Source: Sphingomonadales bacterium UBA2683 (GTDB lineage Bacteria > Pseudomonadota > Alphaproteobacteria > Sphingomonadales > Sphingomonadaceae). Taken from it: DNA of 64,000 nt. Both the position numbers and the translations under genes were made by a program. The stretch lies in assembly GCA_002354635.1 (NCBI GenBank), contig DELZ01000004.1, positions 777,117 through 841,116 on the forward strand. The letters run 5' to 3'. This document shows, one piece after another, positions 1 to 9,319 of the stretch (within the stretch, counting starts at the first letter, position 1; each line of letters opens with the position of its first letter). The notes under the pieces are model-generated. The model was not told where the DNA came from. It searched no databases and worked only from the letters and a program-made list of their open reading frames with translations.

Positions 1-739
1 AATAGAGCGGGAAGGTGACAACCGAACCGATAACGCCGAGATAGACGATCCCGCCCCAATAGGTGGCGCGTGTCTCGTAGACCGGCGGGCCGACCGTGAT
101 CCAGGAGACAGCAACATTGATCAGCGCACCGAACAGCATCGCCCAGGCCAGAACGGTGATGATCGGGTAGGATTTGAGCCGCTGCCCCGCCTGCATGACA
201 TTGGCGACCGATGCCGACATGATGCCGCCGAAGGTCAGCGCCGCGCCGAGCAGCACCTGTTCGAGACTGGCAGGAGAGGAGCGATATTCGTGCCAGAACA
301 GCATCGCGATGCCGACCGCAGCAATCGCCGACCCACCGAGAAACGGCGCGGTCAGCTTATGGCCGAGGAAAATCCGGCCCATGATTGCATTCGGCACCAT
401 CAGCAGCGCGAACAGCACCGCGACCAGACCCGAAGTGATGAACAGTTCCGCATTATAGACAAAGTTGAAATTGAAGGTGAACTGGAAGAAGCCGAGGATC
501 AGCGCCAGCAGATAGCCGATGCGGTCGAGCCGGAACGGCAGTCGCCGGAAGGCCGCGAGCGCGAACATCGCGGCAGCGGCGATCAGAAAGCGGTAGCTGA
601 CCGACCAGCTGGGCGGCACTTCGGAAATCTGGTCCTTGATCACCAGCCAGGTCGATCCCCAGATCAGCGAGACCAGCAGGAACGGGATCAGGATGCGGGG
701 AGTGAGCAGGCTGACTTCAGCGCTCTCCTCGCCTTTCAT
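1..739 (-). CDS. EamA/DMT-family inner-membrane transporter, C-terminus cut by window edge
   Basis: Reading leftwards from the ATG at 739, 246 codons are visible before the window ends. The product is mostly hydrophobic helices with short basic loops, and an early IWGSTWLVIK stretch is typical of the first EamA repeat. A second repeat begins near residue 150 (ALTFGGIMSASVANV). DMT proteins usually have ten helices in about 300 residues, so roughly 50 residues are missing off the edge. Its start codon overlaps the stop of the upstream threonine aldolase gene (ATGA), so the two are probably co-translated. The exported metabolite cannot be read from sequence; an amino acid or related product would fit the neighbour but is inference. 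Confidence 0.85.
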   Translation of the reverse strand, partial: MKGEESAEVSLLTPRILIPFLLVSLIWGSTWLVIKDQISEVPPSWSVSYRFLIAAAAMFALAAFRRLPFRLDRIGYLLALILGFFQFTFNFNFVYNAELFITSGLVAVLFALLMVPNAIMGRIFLGHKLTAPFLGGSAIAAVGIAMLFWHEYRSSPASLEQVLLGAALTFGGIMSASVANVMQAGQRLKSYPIITVLAWAMLFGALINVAVSWITVGPPVYETRATYWGGIVYLGVIGSVVTFPLY

Positions 740-1755
740 AAGGACGCAATCGCTTCGGCAAGCGGGCGGATATCATCGGCGCTGTGGTTCCAGCTGGTCA
801 CCAGCCGCGCCTGCCCGTCGCCCCAGTCGTAGAAGTCATAGCCGATGCGGCGCAGCTTTGCCGCTTCATCGGCCGACAGCCGGATAAAGATCTCGTTCGC
901 TTCAACCGGATAGATCAGGCGGTCGCCGGCGGCAGCAGCAATGATCTGCGCGCCGCTATTGGCAGCACGGGCATTGTCGAGCCAGAGATCATTCTCCAGC
1001 ATCGCCAGAATTTGCGCGGCGAGGAACCGGCCTTTGGATTGCAGATGGCCGGCACGCTTGCGGCGATAATGGGTGTCGGCAGCGAGTTCGCGATCAAAGA
1101 ATATCAGCGCCTCGGCCCCCATGCCGCCATTCTTGACAAAGCCGAAGCTGAGCGCATCGACGCCGGCCTGCCAGGTCAGTTCGGCGGGCGAGCAGCCGAG
1201 CGTGGCAACGGCATTGGCGAAGCGGGCGCCGTCCATGTGCAGGCCGAGGCCGCGCGCCTTGCATATGTCGGACAGAGCAGAGACTTCGTCCGGATGATAG
1301 ACCATGCCATATTCGCTGGCGTTGGTGATCGAGACGGCGGCGGGCTGGACCTGGTGGACATCGTCGCGAATCGCCGCGCAATGCGCTTCCACCACTTCCG
1401 GAGAGAGCTTGGCCCCTGCCCCGTCGAGTAGCATCAGCTTGGCCCCGCCGGTAAAGAAACCGGGCGCCCCGGCCTCGTCCTGCTCGATATGCGCCTCGCG
1501 GTGGCAGATCACGCCCTGGTGCGCGGGGCACATGGCCGCCAGCGCCAGACAATTGGCCGCGGTGCCGGTCGCCACCCAGAGCGCCTCGACCTCGGTCCCG
1601 AACAGGTCGGAAAAGGCCGCGTTCAGCTGCGCGCTGAGCGCGTCGCCGTCGTAGGCCGTGTCCGCTGCATTCGCTGCAGCGAGCGAATCCAGAAGTTTCG
1701 GGTGTACCGACGCGGCATTGTCAGAGAAAAATCGCATCGGCAGCGCATGGCTCAC
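736..1755 (-). CDS. ltaE: Threonine aldolase-family PLP enzyme (beta-eliminating lyase fold)
   Basis: Fold-type I PLP enzyme of 339 residues, the usual length for low-specificity threonine aldolases, which split L-threonine or allo-threonine into glycine and acetaldehyde. Visible family features are the N-terminal FFSDNAASVHP stretch, the REAHIEQDEAG segment, the HMDGARFANA motif containing the cofactor-binding Asp, and SFGFVKNGG, where the lysine is the expected Schiff-base residue. A second ATG six codons in (MRFFSDN) is an alternative start. The gene is followed with ATGA overlap by the EamA exporter. Low-specificity members also act on other beta-hydroxy amino acids, so the substrate is uncertain. 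Confidence 0.87.
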   Translation of the reverse strand: MSHALPMRFFSDNAASVHPKLLDSLAAANAADTAYDGDALSAQLNAAFSDLFGTEVEALWVATGTAANCLALAAMCPAHQGVICHREAHIEQDEAGAPGFFTGGAKLMLLDGAGAKLSPEVVEAHCAAIRDDVHQVQPAAVSITNASEYGMVYHPDEVSALSDICKARGLGLHMDGARFANAVATLGCSPAELTWQAGVDALSFGFVKNGGMGAEALIFFDRELAADTHYRRKRAGHLQSKGRFLAAQILAMLENDLWLDNARAANSGAQIIAAAAGDRLIYPVEANEIFIRLSADEAAKLRRIGYDFYDWGDGQARLVTSWNHSADDIRPLAEAIASL

Positions 1756-1777
1756 AGCTTCTGGCGCGTCAAGATGG

Positions 1778-4700
1778 CTAAGGTGCAGTCACCTCAACAA
1801 TATTGTCGTCGCTGTTGCGGTCGATATATTTGTTATAGGGATCGACACCGGCAAAAGCTGGCCGGTTGCTGGTCACGATCCTTATTTTCTGCGCTCCCGA
1901 CGTGATTCTGTGGCGTTTCTTGTAGAGCACATCCTTGCTGTCAAAGGCACCGAGGCCGGGCTTTGCGGTGAACAGGCCGATGTCGATCTCGTCATCCAGA
2001 TTCGCCTTGCTTTCCTTGCCCAGGCCGTCGGCATAATATTTCGCCGCATCGATCGAGATTTCGGTCTCGAAGCGCCCATCCGGCAGCTTCCTGACGCTGG
2101 CAATACTTGCCTTGAAATCATAAAGCGTGATCTTCTCCAGCAAATCGGTCACCAGTTGCCGCTCCGCGTCGGTACGTGCGAGCGATTTGAAACCGTCGAC
2201 CAAATCGGTGGAAATGGCATAAGGAGGCCCCTTGAACTTGTAGCGGTCCAGCAGCGCGGAGAGCATCACATTGACCCGATCCTCACCCAGCCGGTCCTGC
2301 AGCAGATACATCACCACCGCACCCTTGCGATAGTGGATATAGCCCTGATCCTCGACCCGGTTGAGCGGCAACTCCTCGATCACCTCGCCGCCGCGGGCAG
2401 TTAGATAAGCGTCAAGCTCATATTGCAGGAAGCGGCGGATCTTGTCGTCACCATAGATCTGTTTCATCACCATCAGTGCCGAATATTGCGCCATGGTTTC
2501 AACCAGCAGGGTGCCGCCCTGCATATTTGCGCTGATCAGCTGATGCGCCCAATATTGGTGGCCGAATTCATGCGCCGTAACATAGGTGACATAGTCGATT
2601 TCGTTGATGTCACTATTGTCGACGATGAAGCCGATGGTTTCGGAAAAGGGCACGGTACCGGCAAAGGCCTGAGCAAAACGCGCATAGCCGGGAAATTCGA
2701 TAATCCGCGCATAGTCGAACTGATAAGGCCCGAAATTCTTCTTGTAATAGGCCAGCGATGTTTCGGTCGCATCGAGCATCGTGTCGACATTGAAATCATG
2801 ATCGGGATGATAATAGACGGCCATATCGACGCCATCTGCGGTCCGCTCCTTTACCGCATAATCGGCCGACTGGATGGAGAAGAATGCCAGGATCGGTGCC
2901 TCGGACACAAATCGCGCGATCCGGCGGTCACCCTTTACCTCGTCGCTGACCTTGTTTCCCGGCGCGATCGGAACCTGGGCGCGGCTGGTGGAGACGGTTA
3001 TGTCCGACATCACCCAGTCGGTATTGCCGACATAATTGCGCATGCGGGCCGATTCATCTTCCAGCTTGGCCGGCCGGAGTTCCGGTGGCAGATCATATTT
3101 GCGCCGCGTCTGCCGGTCGCTCAGCAGACCGTTGCGATCCATGCCGATCCACGGCGAAAATTCGCCATTGTTGAGGAAGGTGCCGTTTTTCACCAGACGG
3201 ATATCCTGCTCACCCGCCCGGAAACCCTTTTGCTGGCGCCGGCTCTGGAAGCTGAGGCTGCGCGTTTCGCCCACTGCCATCGGTTGGTCAAAACGGTAGA
3301 TCCGATATTGCATCTCCCGATCATTCTGCTCAAGATTGGCACCGGGAACCTCCAGCTTGACAATTTCGACATAGGGATCGTTGAACCGCACGTGCAATGT
3401 CTCGATCGGCACGCCGGTGTCGTTGATCAGCTGATAGGAGCCCGCAAATTCCGCCCGTTTTTCGTCCGGGTAGAGATCGACCTCCAGGGTGATCTGCCTG
3501 ATCGCCGGCTGCTCTACATTTTCATATTTGAGATATTTTTTTTCAAAATCCGCAAGCCGTTTTTCGGCGTCATCGGTGGTGCGATATTCATTGAGGATAT
3601 TGGTGTTGTAATAGATATAGGCACCGCTGCCGGCAGTGACGGCCACCGCCGCGAGCATGATCGCGCCAGGGGTACCGGCCAGCCGACGCGGTATCTGGCG
3701 GAGACGGGGACGCAGGCTCGATTCCGTTCCCCTGCGCCACAGAAGATGCGCCAGCACTGCAAAGATCAGCGCAAACCCGCTCCAGTAGAGCCGGAGCCAC
3801 CAGTTGCGCGCCCGTTCGATATTGTCACCGTTGAGATCGGACACCGGATTCTCGCCGGTGCTGCCATATTGGTAAAGCGGGTGTTCGAAGCCAAGATTGT
3901 TCAGCGTAATCGTCGAAATAAAATAGACGAGCATGATCGCCCAACCAATATATTTGTTCGGGCTCAGAGCCTGGACGAAGACCGACAGCACCGCAATCAG
4001 GATCAGGTCGACGCTGAGCGGCAGCACATACCAGATGAAATATTTGATCGGTTCATAGTCAAAATATCCCTGAATCGACTGGAGCGCGATGGCCGCAATG
4101 GCGGACACCAGCAACGCCGAAACAAGCACGAGCGAAACGGCCAGTGTTTTCGGTGCCATATAGGCCCAGTTCGGCAAAGCGGTCGCGTCGATGATCTCGT
4201 GCATCTTGCGATCACGGTCCCGCCAGACCAGTTCGCCGGCATAATAGATGGCAATGACGAAAGGAATGATCGCAAACGACCCCTGCAACATGCCGATCAG
4301 CGAAAAGGTGACCGGGAACAGCGGTGTCCCGTATATCTCACTCGAAGACAGCAGTCGGGCACTCACATTGAACAGGCCGATAAGCATCAGGATGAAAAAG
4401 GCAGGACTGCGCAGAACCATCCGCATCTCCAGCCGCGCCTGGGTCCAGAATTGCGCCCACGCGGCTGATTTCGGATCGGAGGACGGCAATGTGTCAACTA
4501 TCTGCGGCGCGGTTTGTGCGAGTTTGGTAGCCCGCTTGCGCTGTTTCTTCATCTTCCGTTTCGACAGGCCGCGCTCGGCAAAACTGAACTTGCGGAAGGC
4601 GAACGCCAGCGCCAGCAGCGAAATGCCGATGGCGATCAGGCGGTTGTAGAGCAGCGCGCCTTCCAGCGCCGGCAGCAGGCTGTTGCGCTCTGTCACTGTC

Positions 4701-5368
4701 CAATATTCTGAAATGACCGCCACGGCACCCAGTCCGAAGGGTTCGAATATCGCTGCTGTATCCTGCCATTCCGGCTTGTTGCCGATGACCGTCAGGAAGC
4801 TGAGGTACAGGACCAGAAAAGCCACGACCGCAACATAGGTATAGATCATCGAGCGCGTTGCGGTGGCGATGGCAAAGAAGACCGAAGAGGTCAGGAAAAT
4901 GCCGGGAAGCGCCAGAATGAAATAGGAAAAGAGATAATAGCCGAGCCGGTTGGGTCCGACGGTTTCGGGATCCAGCCACGGCATCAGGCTGCCAATGAAG
5001 ATTGCCAGGGGCACCGCGATGAACGCAATGGCCGCGATCAGAAACGCGCCGGCAAAGCGGCCGAACAGATAGTCGAACTTGCGCACCCGGGTCGCCCGGA
5101 CCATCGGGCCAAAGCCGCTTTCGTCATCGCGTACGATCACATTGGCGACAAAGGCAGTGGTCACGAACATGAAAAACACAGTCAGGATCTGGCTGATCTG
5201 CATGATCGCCGATGGTGCGTTGACGTTGACATTGCCACCGCTGCCGATGGTGATATTCTCTGCGGTAACCGCGCCGAATGTCAGCAGGAAGAAGAGGATC
5301 GTGACAACCCAGAAAACCGGATTGCGCAGCTGGTAACGCAGTTCGAATGCGGCAATTTTCGCGAACAT
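1778..5368 (-). CDS. ABC-2 type permease fused to M1-family zinc aminopeptidase domain
   Basis: An unusually large 1196-residue protein. Residues about 1-570 contain two sets of hydrophobic helices separated by a basic cytoplasmic linker (KRKMKKQRKR near 270), as in ABC-2 permeases. After a further membrane helix near 580, the C-terminal half is a gluzincin peptidase with HEFGH at about 933-937 and a downstream Glu in LLVETMAQYS. The Glu lies 19 residues after the second His, one more than the classical M1 spacing. The ATPase gene lies 15 nt downstream on the same strand. Permease-peptidase fusions of this kind are known as a family, but I know of no defined substrate. The peptidase domain is probably periplasmic. 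Confidence 0.85.
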   Translation of the reverse strand: MFAKIAAFELRYQLRNPVFWVVTILFFLLTFGAVTAENITIGSGGNVNVNAPSAIMQISQILTVFFMFVTTAFVANVIVRDDESGFGPMVRATRVRKFDYLFGRFAGAFLIAAIAFIAVPLAIFIGSLMPWLDPETVGPNRLGYYLFSYFILALPGIFLTSSVFFAIATATRSMIYTYVAVVAFLVLYLSFLTVIGNKPEWQDTAAIFEPFGLGAVAVISEYWTVTERNSLLPALEGALLYNRLIAIGISLLALAFAFRKFSFAERGLSKRKMKKQRKRATKLAQTAPQIVDTLPSSDPKSAAWAQFWTQARLEMRMVLRSPAFFILMLIGLFNVSARLLSSSEIYGTPLFPVTFSLIGMLQGSFAIIPFVIAIYYAGELVWRDRDRKMHEIIDATALPNWAYMAPKTLAVSLVLVSALLVSAIAAIALQSIQGYFDYEPIKYFIWYVLPLSVDLILIAVLSVFVQALSPNKYIGWAIMLVYFISTITLNNLGFEHPLYQYGSTGENPVSDLNGDNIERARNWWLRLYWSGFALIFAVLAHLLWRRGTESSLRPRLRQIPRRLAGTPGAIMLAAVAVTAGSGAYIYYNTNILNEYRTTDDAEKRLADFEKKYLKYENVEQPAIRQITLEVDLYPDEKRAEFAGSYQLINDTGVPIETLHVRFNDPYVEIVKLEVPGANLEQNDREMQYRIYRFDQPMAVGETRSLSFQSRRQQKGFRAGEQDIRLVKNGTFLNNGEFSPWIGMDRNGLLSDRQTRRKYDLPPELRPAKLEDESARMRNYVGNTDWVMSDITVSTSRAQVPIAPGNKVSDEVKGDRRIARFVSEAPILAFFSIQSADYAVKERTADGVDMAVYYHPDHDFNVDTMLDATETSLAYYKKNFGPYQFDYARIIEFPGYARFAQAFAGTVPFSETIGFIVDNSDINEIDYVTYVTAHEFGHQYWAHQLISANMQGGTLLVETMAQYSALMVMKQIYGDDKIRRFLQYELDAYLTARGGEVIEELPLNRVEDQGYIHYRKGAVVMYLLQDRLGEDRVNVMLSALLDRYKFKGPPYAISTDLVDGFKSLARTDAERQLVTDLLEKITLYDFKASIASVRKLPDGRFETEISIDAAKYYADGLGKESKANLDDEIDIGLFTAKPGLGAFDSKDVLYKKRHRITSGAQKIRIVTSNRPAFAGVDPYNKYIDRNSDDNIVEVTAP

Positions 5369-5383
5369 CTGCTTCTCCCCGGC

Positions 5384-6280
5384 TCAGGCAGCGATCGGTG
5401 CGGTGCTGCCGTTGCGGGCACCGACAAGCGTCGAGAAATAGACGTCTTCCAGCCCGCCATCGACAAGGCCGAAGCCGTCTCCCGGATCACTGTCGGCCAG
5501 CACATGGATGATCGTGTGACCGGCAAACAGCCGGGTCGAGATGACATTATAGCTACGCTTGGCCTCGTCCAACTGATCGCGGGAAATGGTCTTGGCCCAA
5601 ACCGTACCCCTCGCCTTTTCAATCAGATCCAGGGGCGCGCCGGTCATCCGGATTCGCCCCTCCGATATGATCGCCATATTGGGACAAAGGTCGGAGACAT
5701 CCTCGACGATATGCGTCGACAGGATCACCACCACATTCTCGCCGATTTCCGCGAGCAGATTGAGGAAACGGTTGCGCTCCTCGGGGTCAAGGCCGGCGGT
5801 CGGCTCGTCGACGATGATCAGCTCGGGATTGCCGATCAGCGCCTGCGCGATTCCGAAGCGCTGCCGCATGCCGCCGGAAAAGCCGGCAATCGCCTTTTTG
5901 CGGACTTCCCACAAATTGGTCTGGTCGAGCAGCGTTTCAACCGTGCCCTTGCGGTCGGCGGCGGAAGACACACCCTTCAAAATCGCCATATGGTCGAGCA
6001 TGTCATAGGCGGAAACGCGCGGATAGACGCCAAAATCCTGCGGCAGATAGCCCAGCGTCTCGCGCAGCTTCTCCGGTTGCTTCAGAATATCAAGGTCGCC
6101 GAAATTGATTTCGCCCTGCGTCGGCGTCTGCAGCGTCGCAACCGTCCGCATCAACGTTGATTTGCCAGCGCCATTGGGACCGAGCAGGCCGAACATGCCC
6201 TTGGGAATCGACAGGCTGACATCATCCAGTGCTTTCGTACCGTTGGGGTAGATATGCGTTACATTCTTGAGCTGCAGCAT
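5384..6280 (-). CDS. ABC transporter ATP-binding protein, partner of the permease-peptidase
   Basis: Nucleotide-binding subunit of 298 residues. Walker A is GPNGAGKST, the Q-loop region reads YLPQDFGVYP, the signature is FSGGMRQR, Walker B is LIIVDEPTAGLD and the switch His is in STHIVED. About 80 residues follow the ATPase core, as in ABC-2 type exporters. The ATG at 6280 is chosen because AGGA lies about nine bases upstream; a GTG at 6310 would add ten residues but has no ribosome site. It is the first gene of a two-gene unit with the permease-peptidase, so the pair probably forms a complete transporter. The cargo is unknown. Confidence 0.88.
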   Translation of the reverse strand: MLQLKNVTHIYPNGTKALDDVSLSIPKGMFGLLGPNGAGKSTLMRTVATLQTPTQGEINFGDLDILKQPEKLRETLGYLPQDFGVYPRVSAYDMLDHMAILKGVSSAADRKGTVETLLDQTNLWEVRKKAIAGFSGGMRQRFGIAQALIGNPELIIVDEPTAGLDPEERNRFLNLLAEIGENVVVILSTHIVEDVSDLCPNMAIISEGRIRMTGAPLDLIEKARGTVWAKTISRDQLDEAKRSYNVISTRLFAGHTIIHVLADSDPGDGFGLVDGGLEDVYFSTLVGARNGSTAPIAA

Positions 6281-6571
6281 GTGCGATTTCCTGTCTTCAA
6301 CCTTGGTCACTACACGGTGTGTTACTTTAATAAGTCACCTGATGCAATGCGCAATTTTGAAGGGTCAGGAAATTGGGCGCCATGATAGCGGGAAGGCCAT
6401 ATCTGGCCGGCATCAGCCCGCTGCCCAGAGCGTCGGCGATCGGCATGCTCAGCCTTGCTGCTGCGATCGCCGGAGTTTCGGCGCATGTCCCCAGCCCTGC
6501 GATCTCCTGCTTGGGCCTGCGCGCCAGTTTCCTGCCAACCGGCAAAATCCCGGCCAGGTTGGAAAGGGTCT

Positions 6572-6898
6572 CTATTCGATCTGGTCGGAAAACAGGTTCA
6601 GATCAATGTGCTCGAAGGTATGAACGCCGAATTTGTTCTGATGTCGCCATCTGACCACGCCCTGAAAGCGACCCTGGCCGGCCAGATCGATTTCAATGGC
6701 CTCTCCGACCAATGGCGGAAAGTCGGTTGTCGCCCGGACGCCATGGATAGAGAGATTTTGGATGACAATAGCCGTTTGCTGGTCGCTGGCGCGATACAGC
6801 AGCGCATCGGCATCTACATAGATTCTTGTGTCACGGTCATTTGCATCAAGCCTGTTCCAAAACGTCTCGTCATCGCAATATTGAATTTGCGCAGTCAT
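6572..6898 (-). CDS. PilZ-domain protein
   Basis: A 108-residue single-domain protein. It carries the two parts of the PilZ c-di-GMP binding signature: an Arg-rich stretch (RDTR, about 22-25, with R36) and NLSIHG at 48-53, matching the D/NxSxxG motif. A beta-rich tail follows (GVVRWRHQNKFGVHTF). PilZ proteins bind cyclic di-GMP and adjust motility, envelope or polysaccharide functions. The ATG at 6898 follows a GGGG stretch about ten bases upstream; an in-frame start at 6964 lacks one. It stands alone between the ABC pair and tRNA-Tyr, so no partner can be inferred. Confidence 0.8.
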   Translation of the reverse strand: MTAQIQYCDDETFWNRLDANDRDTRIYVDADALLYRASDQQTAIVIQNLSIHGVRATTDFPPLVGEAIEIDLAGQGRFQGVVRWRHQNKFGVHTFEHIDLNLFSDQIE

Positions 6899-7133
6899 AA
6901 TTGTTACCCCGTCAATTAACGGCGCAAGCTCATTTATAAATTTAAAGGAACCTGGTCGCCCCAATGTGCAAGGTTTTAGGGGATCAAAATTAAAAAGTCG
7001 TTTAAGGTGAGCATCATATTAAACATTTTCCCGCTTTTGCAATCAGCAAGCGACAACCGGCCACGCGAACGGCGCCGCATATAGGGGATCGATTCCGGGG
7101 TGAGCCATTTCCAGAAACTGGAAGATCAAGGGA

Positions 7134-7219
7134 TGGTGGACAGGATAGGATTCGAACCTATGTACGCTTACGCGGGCAGATTTACAGTCTGCTGCCTTTA
7201 ACCACTCGGCCACCTGTCC
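7134..7219 (-). tRNA. tRNA-Tyr (GTA anticodon)
   Basis: Read on the minus strand, GGACAGG pairs with CCTGTCC to form a seven-base acceptor stem. A GTTCGAATCC T-loop region, a long class II variable arm and the anticodon GTA inside CTGTAAA are present. The 3' CCA is encoded. The length with CCA (86 nt) and the long variable arm fit tRNA-Tyr. Confidence 0.96.
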
Positions 7220-7354
7220 ATCCGGGCATCCAAGGCCGCCAGAGGCGACAAGAGCGGCTCAATGACGAAGGCGGGGCAAACTGTCAATGCCGCCCTTGCA
7301 AATTGATTGAAAAAAAGGGCTGTCCGCAGGTGGCTTAGCGGCTAGAGGGGGGAA

Positions 7355-8101
7355 ATGGCACGCAAGAACAAATCCATAAAGAAAACCGGCGGCGGTCTCA
7401 AATTCTGGGGCCGGCACGCGATCGAGGCGGCGCTCGACAATCCCAACCGGGTGATCAAGAAGATATCGATCACGCGCGAGGCGCTGGCAACACTCGAAAT
7501 TCCCTCGGATATCGCCGTCGTGATCTGCGATGTCGCCGATCTCGGCCGGGTCATACCGCGCGACGCACCGCACCAGGGCATGGTGGCGGATGTCGACCCC
7601 CTTCCCGACATCTGGCTCGGAGAGATACTGGAGCAACAGTCCGACCGGCCGCTGCTGCTGCTCGACCAGGTCACCGACCCGCATAATGTCGGCGCGATCC
7701 TGCGCTCCGCCGCAGCCTTTGATGCGGCCGCCATCATCACCCAGGACCGCCATGCCCCGCCCGAATCGGGTGTTCTGGCCAAGTCCGCTTCGGGTGCTCT
7801 GGAAATCGTGCCATGGATAAGGGTGGTCAACCTGTCGCGCGCGCTCGATGAAATTGCCGAGGCCGGCTATTGGCGTATCGGCCTGGACGGCGATGCCGGC
7901 GACGAGCTGGAAACCGCCATGGGCATGGGCAAGCTCGCGCTGGTGATGGGTGCGGAAGGCGAAGGCCTGCGGCAGAATGTCTCGGCGCATTGCGACACGC
8001 TGGCGCGCCTGCCGATGAGCAGCAGGATGGAAAGCCTGAATGTTTCCAATGCGGCGGCCATTGCCCTATATGCGGAGTATACCAGAAAAAGGGGAGAGTA
8101 G
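7355..8101 (+). CDS. rlmB: 23S rRNA (guanosine-2'-O)-methyltransferase RlmB (SpoU/TrmH family)
   Basis: A SPOUT methyltransferase of 248 residues that uses S-adenosylmethionine to methylate the 2'-O of G2251 (E. coli numbering) in the peptidyl-transferase P loop of 23S rRNA. The N-terminus is a small RNA-binding substrate domain (WGRHAIEAALDN). The catalytic domain shows motif 1 (LDQVTDPHNVGAILRSA), motif 2 (LVMGAEGEGL) and motif 3 (LPMSSRMESLNVSNAAAI), the last two forming the trefoil knot. Length matches E. coli RlmB. It is divergent from tRNA-Tyr and followed two bases later by a lipoprotein gene starting with GTG. Confidence 0.9.
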   Translation: MARKNKSIKKTGGGLKFWGRHAIEAALDNPNRVIKKISITREALATLEIPSDIAVVICDVADLGRVIPRDAPHQGMVADVDPLPDIWLGEILEQQSDRPLLLLDQVTDPHNVGAILRSAAAFDAAAIITQDRHAPPESGVLAKSASGALEIVPWIRVVNLSRALDEIAEAGYWRIGLDGDAGDELETAMGMGKLALVMGAEGEGLRQNVSAHCDTLARLPMSSRMESLNVSNAAAIALYAEYTRKRGE

Positions 8102-8103
8102 CT

Positions 8104-8841
8104 GTGGGGACATATTGGAAATGGGTGCTGGCGCTGATCGCGCCCTTGGTGCTGGCTGGCTGCCTGCTGATTCCCGGCAAGTTTGAATCGCAATTGCGGC
8201 TGATGAACGACGGGACCTACAGCTTTACCTATAATGGCCAGATGCAGTTGGCCGAGGGAGAGGACAAGCCGTCTCCCGATTCCGCGATGACGGATGAGGA
8301 GTCCGGCGACGGCGGCGCAACCGACGATGAGCAGAAAAACGCGGCGATGCGCGCGGTTTTTGGCGGAGCGGTGCCGGGCGATGACGAAGGCCTGAAAAAA
8401 TTCGCCGCCCAGCTGGCCAAATATGACGGCTGGAACAAGGTGGAATATGTCGGCGATAATCTGTTCGAGGTCGAATATGCGGTCAGCGGCAATTTCGACC
8501 AGATGTTTGCCTTTCCGACGATCCCCGGCGCTACCATGCAATTTCCGTTCGTCCAGATCCTCCGGCGCAGCGGCGGCGAGATCGAGGTTTCAACGCCAGC
8601 CATGGCCGGGCCCGGCGGCCTGACCGGTGCAATGGGGCCCATGGCCATGGGCGCGAACAGCAAGCAGGACATCCAGCCAATCGACGGTGATTTTACCATC
8701 GAAACAGACGGGGAAATATTGAGCAACAATACCACCGACGGCTATAGCAGCAGCGGTGCCTTGAAAAGACTGCACTGGGTGGTCAATGACTCGAGCAGCG
8801 CCAACGGCAGCCCCCGCGCGATCGTCAAGCTGGAGCGGTAG
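8104..8841 (+). CDS. Predicted lipoprotein of unknown function
   Basis: 245 residues from a GTG start two bases after the rlmB stop, in the frame that remains open. The first 20 residues form a lipoprotein signal: a hydrophobic core followed by the lipobox LAGC with the lipid-bearing Cys at 20. The mature part has an acidic linker rich in D, E and G (about 55-80), then a beta-strand-like region and Gly/Met-rich turns (GPMAMGANS). Likely anchored in the outer membrane and exposed to the periplasm. I do not recognise a family with confidence. A strong hairpin terminator closes the unit. Confidence 0.75.
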   Translation: MGTYWKWVLALIAPLVLAGCLLIPGKFESQLRLMNDGTYSFTYNGQMQLAEGEDKPSPDSAMTDEESGDGGATDDEQKNAAMRAVFGGAVPGDDEGLKKFAAQLAKYDGWNKVEYVGDNLFEVEYAVSGNFDQMFAFPTIPGATMQFPFVQILRRSGGEIEVSTPAMAGPGGLTGAMGPMAMGANSKQDIQPIDGDFTIETDGEILSNNTTDGYSSSGALKRLHWVVNDSSSANGSPRAIVKLER

Positions 8842-8853
8842 ATTCAGAAGACA

Positions 8854-8888
8854 AAAAAAGGGAGCGACCGACCGGTGCTCCCTTTTTT
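8854..8888. terminator. Bidirectional intrinsic terminator
   Basis: AAAAAAGGGAGC pairs with GCTCCCTTTTTT across an 11-base loop. The stem has an A-run on one side and a T-run on the other, so it can terminate both the lipoprotein transcript (plus) and the convergent ferredoxin transcript (minus). Confidence 0.9.
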
Positions 8889-8907
8889 CAAAACCTCTCC
8901 GAGAAAG

Positions 8908-9225
8908 TCAGTCTTCCTCGGCGATCCGGATTTTCAGGCCATCGAGATCGTCGGACAGTTCGATCTGGCAGCTGAGCCGCGAAAATTCGTCACGGTGATC
9001 GCTGCTTTCGAGCAGATCATCTTCATCCTCGCTCATTTCCGGCAATTTGGCTTTCCAGTCGGCATCGACATGGACGTGGCAGGTCGCGCACGAACAGCAG
9101 CCGCCGCAAAGCGCCAGCAGCTCGTCGAAGCCATTGTCGCGAATCGCTTCCATGACGCTGATTCCGCTATCGACGGAAACCGCTTTTTCTTCACCATCGC
9201 GGCCGGTTACGTGAATCGTTGGCAT
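8908..9225 (-). CDS. [2Fe-2S] ferredoxin, adrenodoxin type
   Basis: A 105-residue electron carrier. Cluster ligands C40, C46, C49 and C86 have the adrenodoxin spacing (C-x5-C-x2-C then a distant Cys). Two extra cysteines (C43, C44) lie inside the cluster loop, which is unusual but need not affect binding. The surface is strongly acidic (MSEDEDDLLE around 64-73), as needed to dock a reductase or P450. Such ferredoxins serve cytochrome P450s or Rieske oxygenases; the P450 gene of this window is far away at 56550-57947, so partnership is only possible. Confidence 0.9.
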   Translation of the reverse strand: MPTIHVTGRDGEEKAVSVDSGISVMEAIRDNGFDELLALCGGCCSCATCHVHVDADWKAKLPEMSEDEDDLLESSDHRDEFSRLSCQIELSDDLDGLKIRIAEED

Positions 9226-9319
9226 AGCTACCCCTTGTCGTGACTGTTAATATAAAATCCCGCACGCTATGTCTGGACCATCAAAAAGAATCAAGGGCCG
9301 AAACGAAGGCAGCAAATCG

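Noticed and set aside
2423..4468. A 681-codon plus-strand open frame opposite the ABC permease-peptidase
   Set aside because: No ribosome site or domain, and it lies wholly within a confident gene.
6281..6571. Short open frames in the gap between the ABC ATPase and the PilZ gene
   Set aside because: Frames on both strands lack ribosome sites and recognisable composition; the gap appears non-coding.
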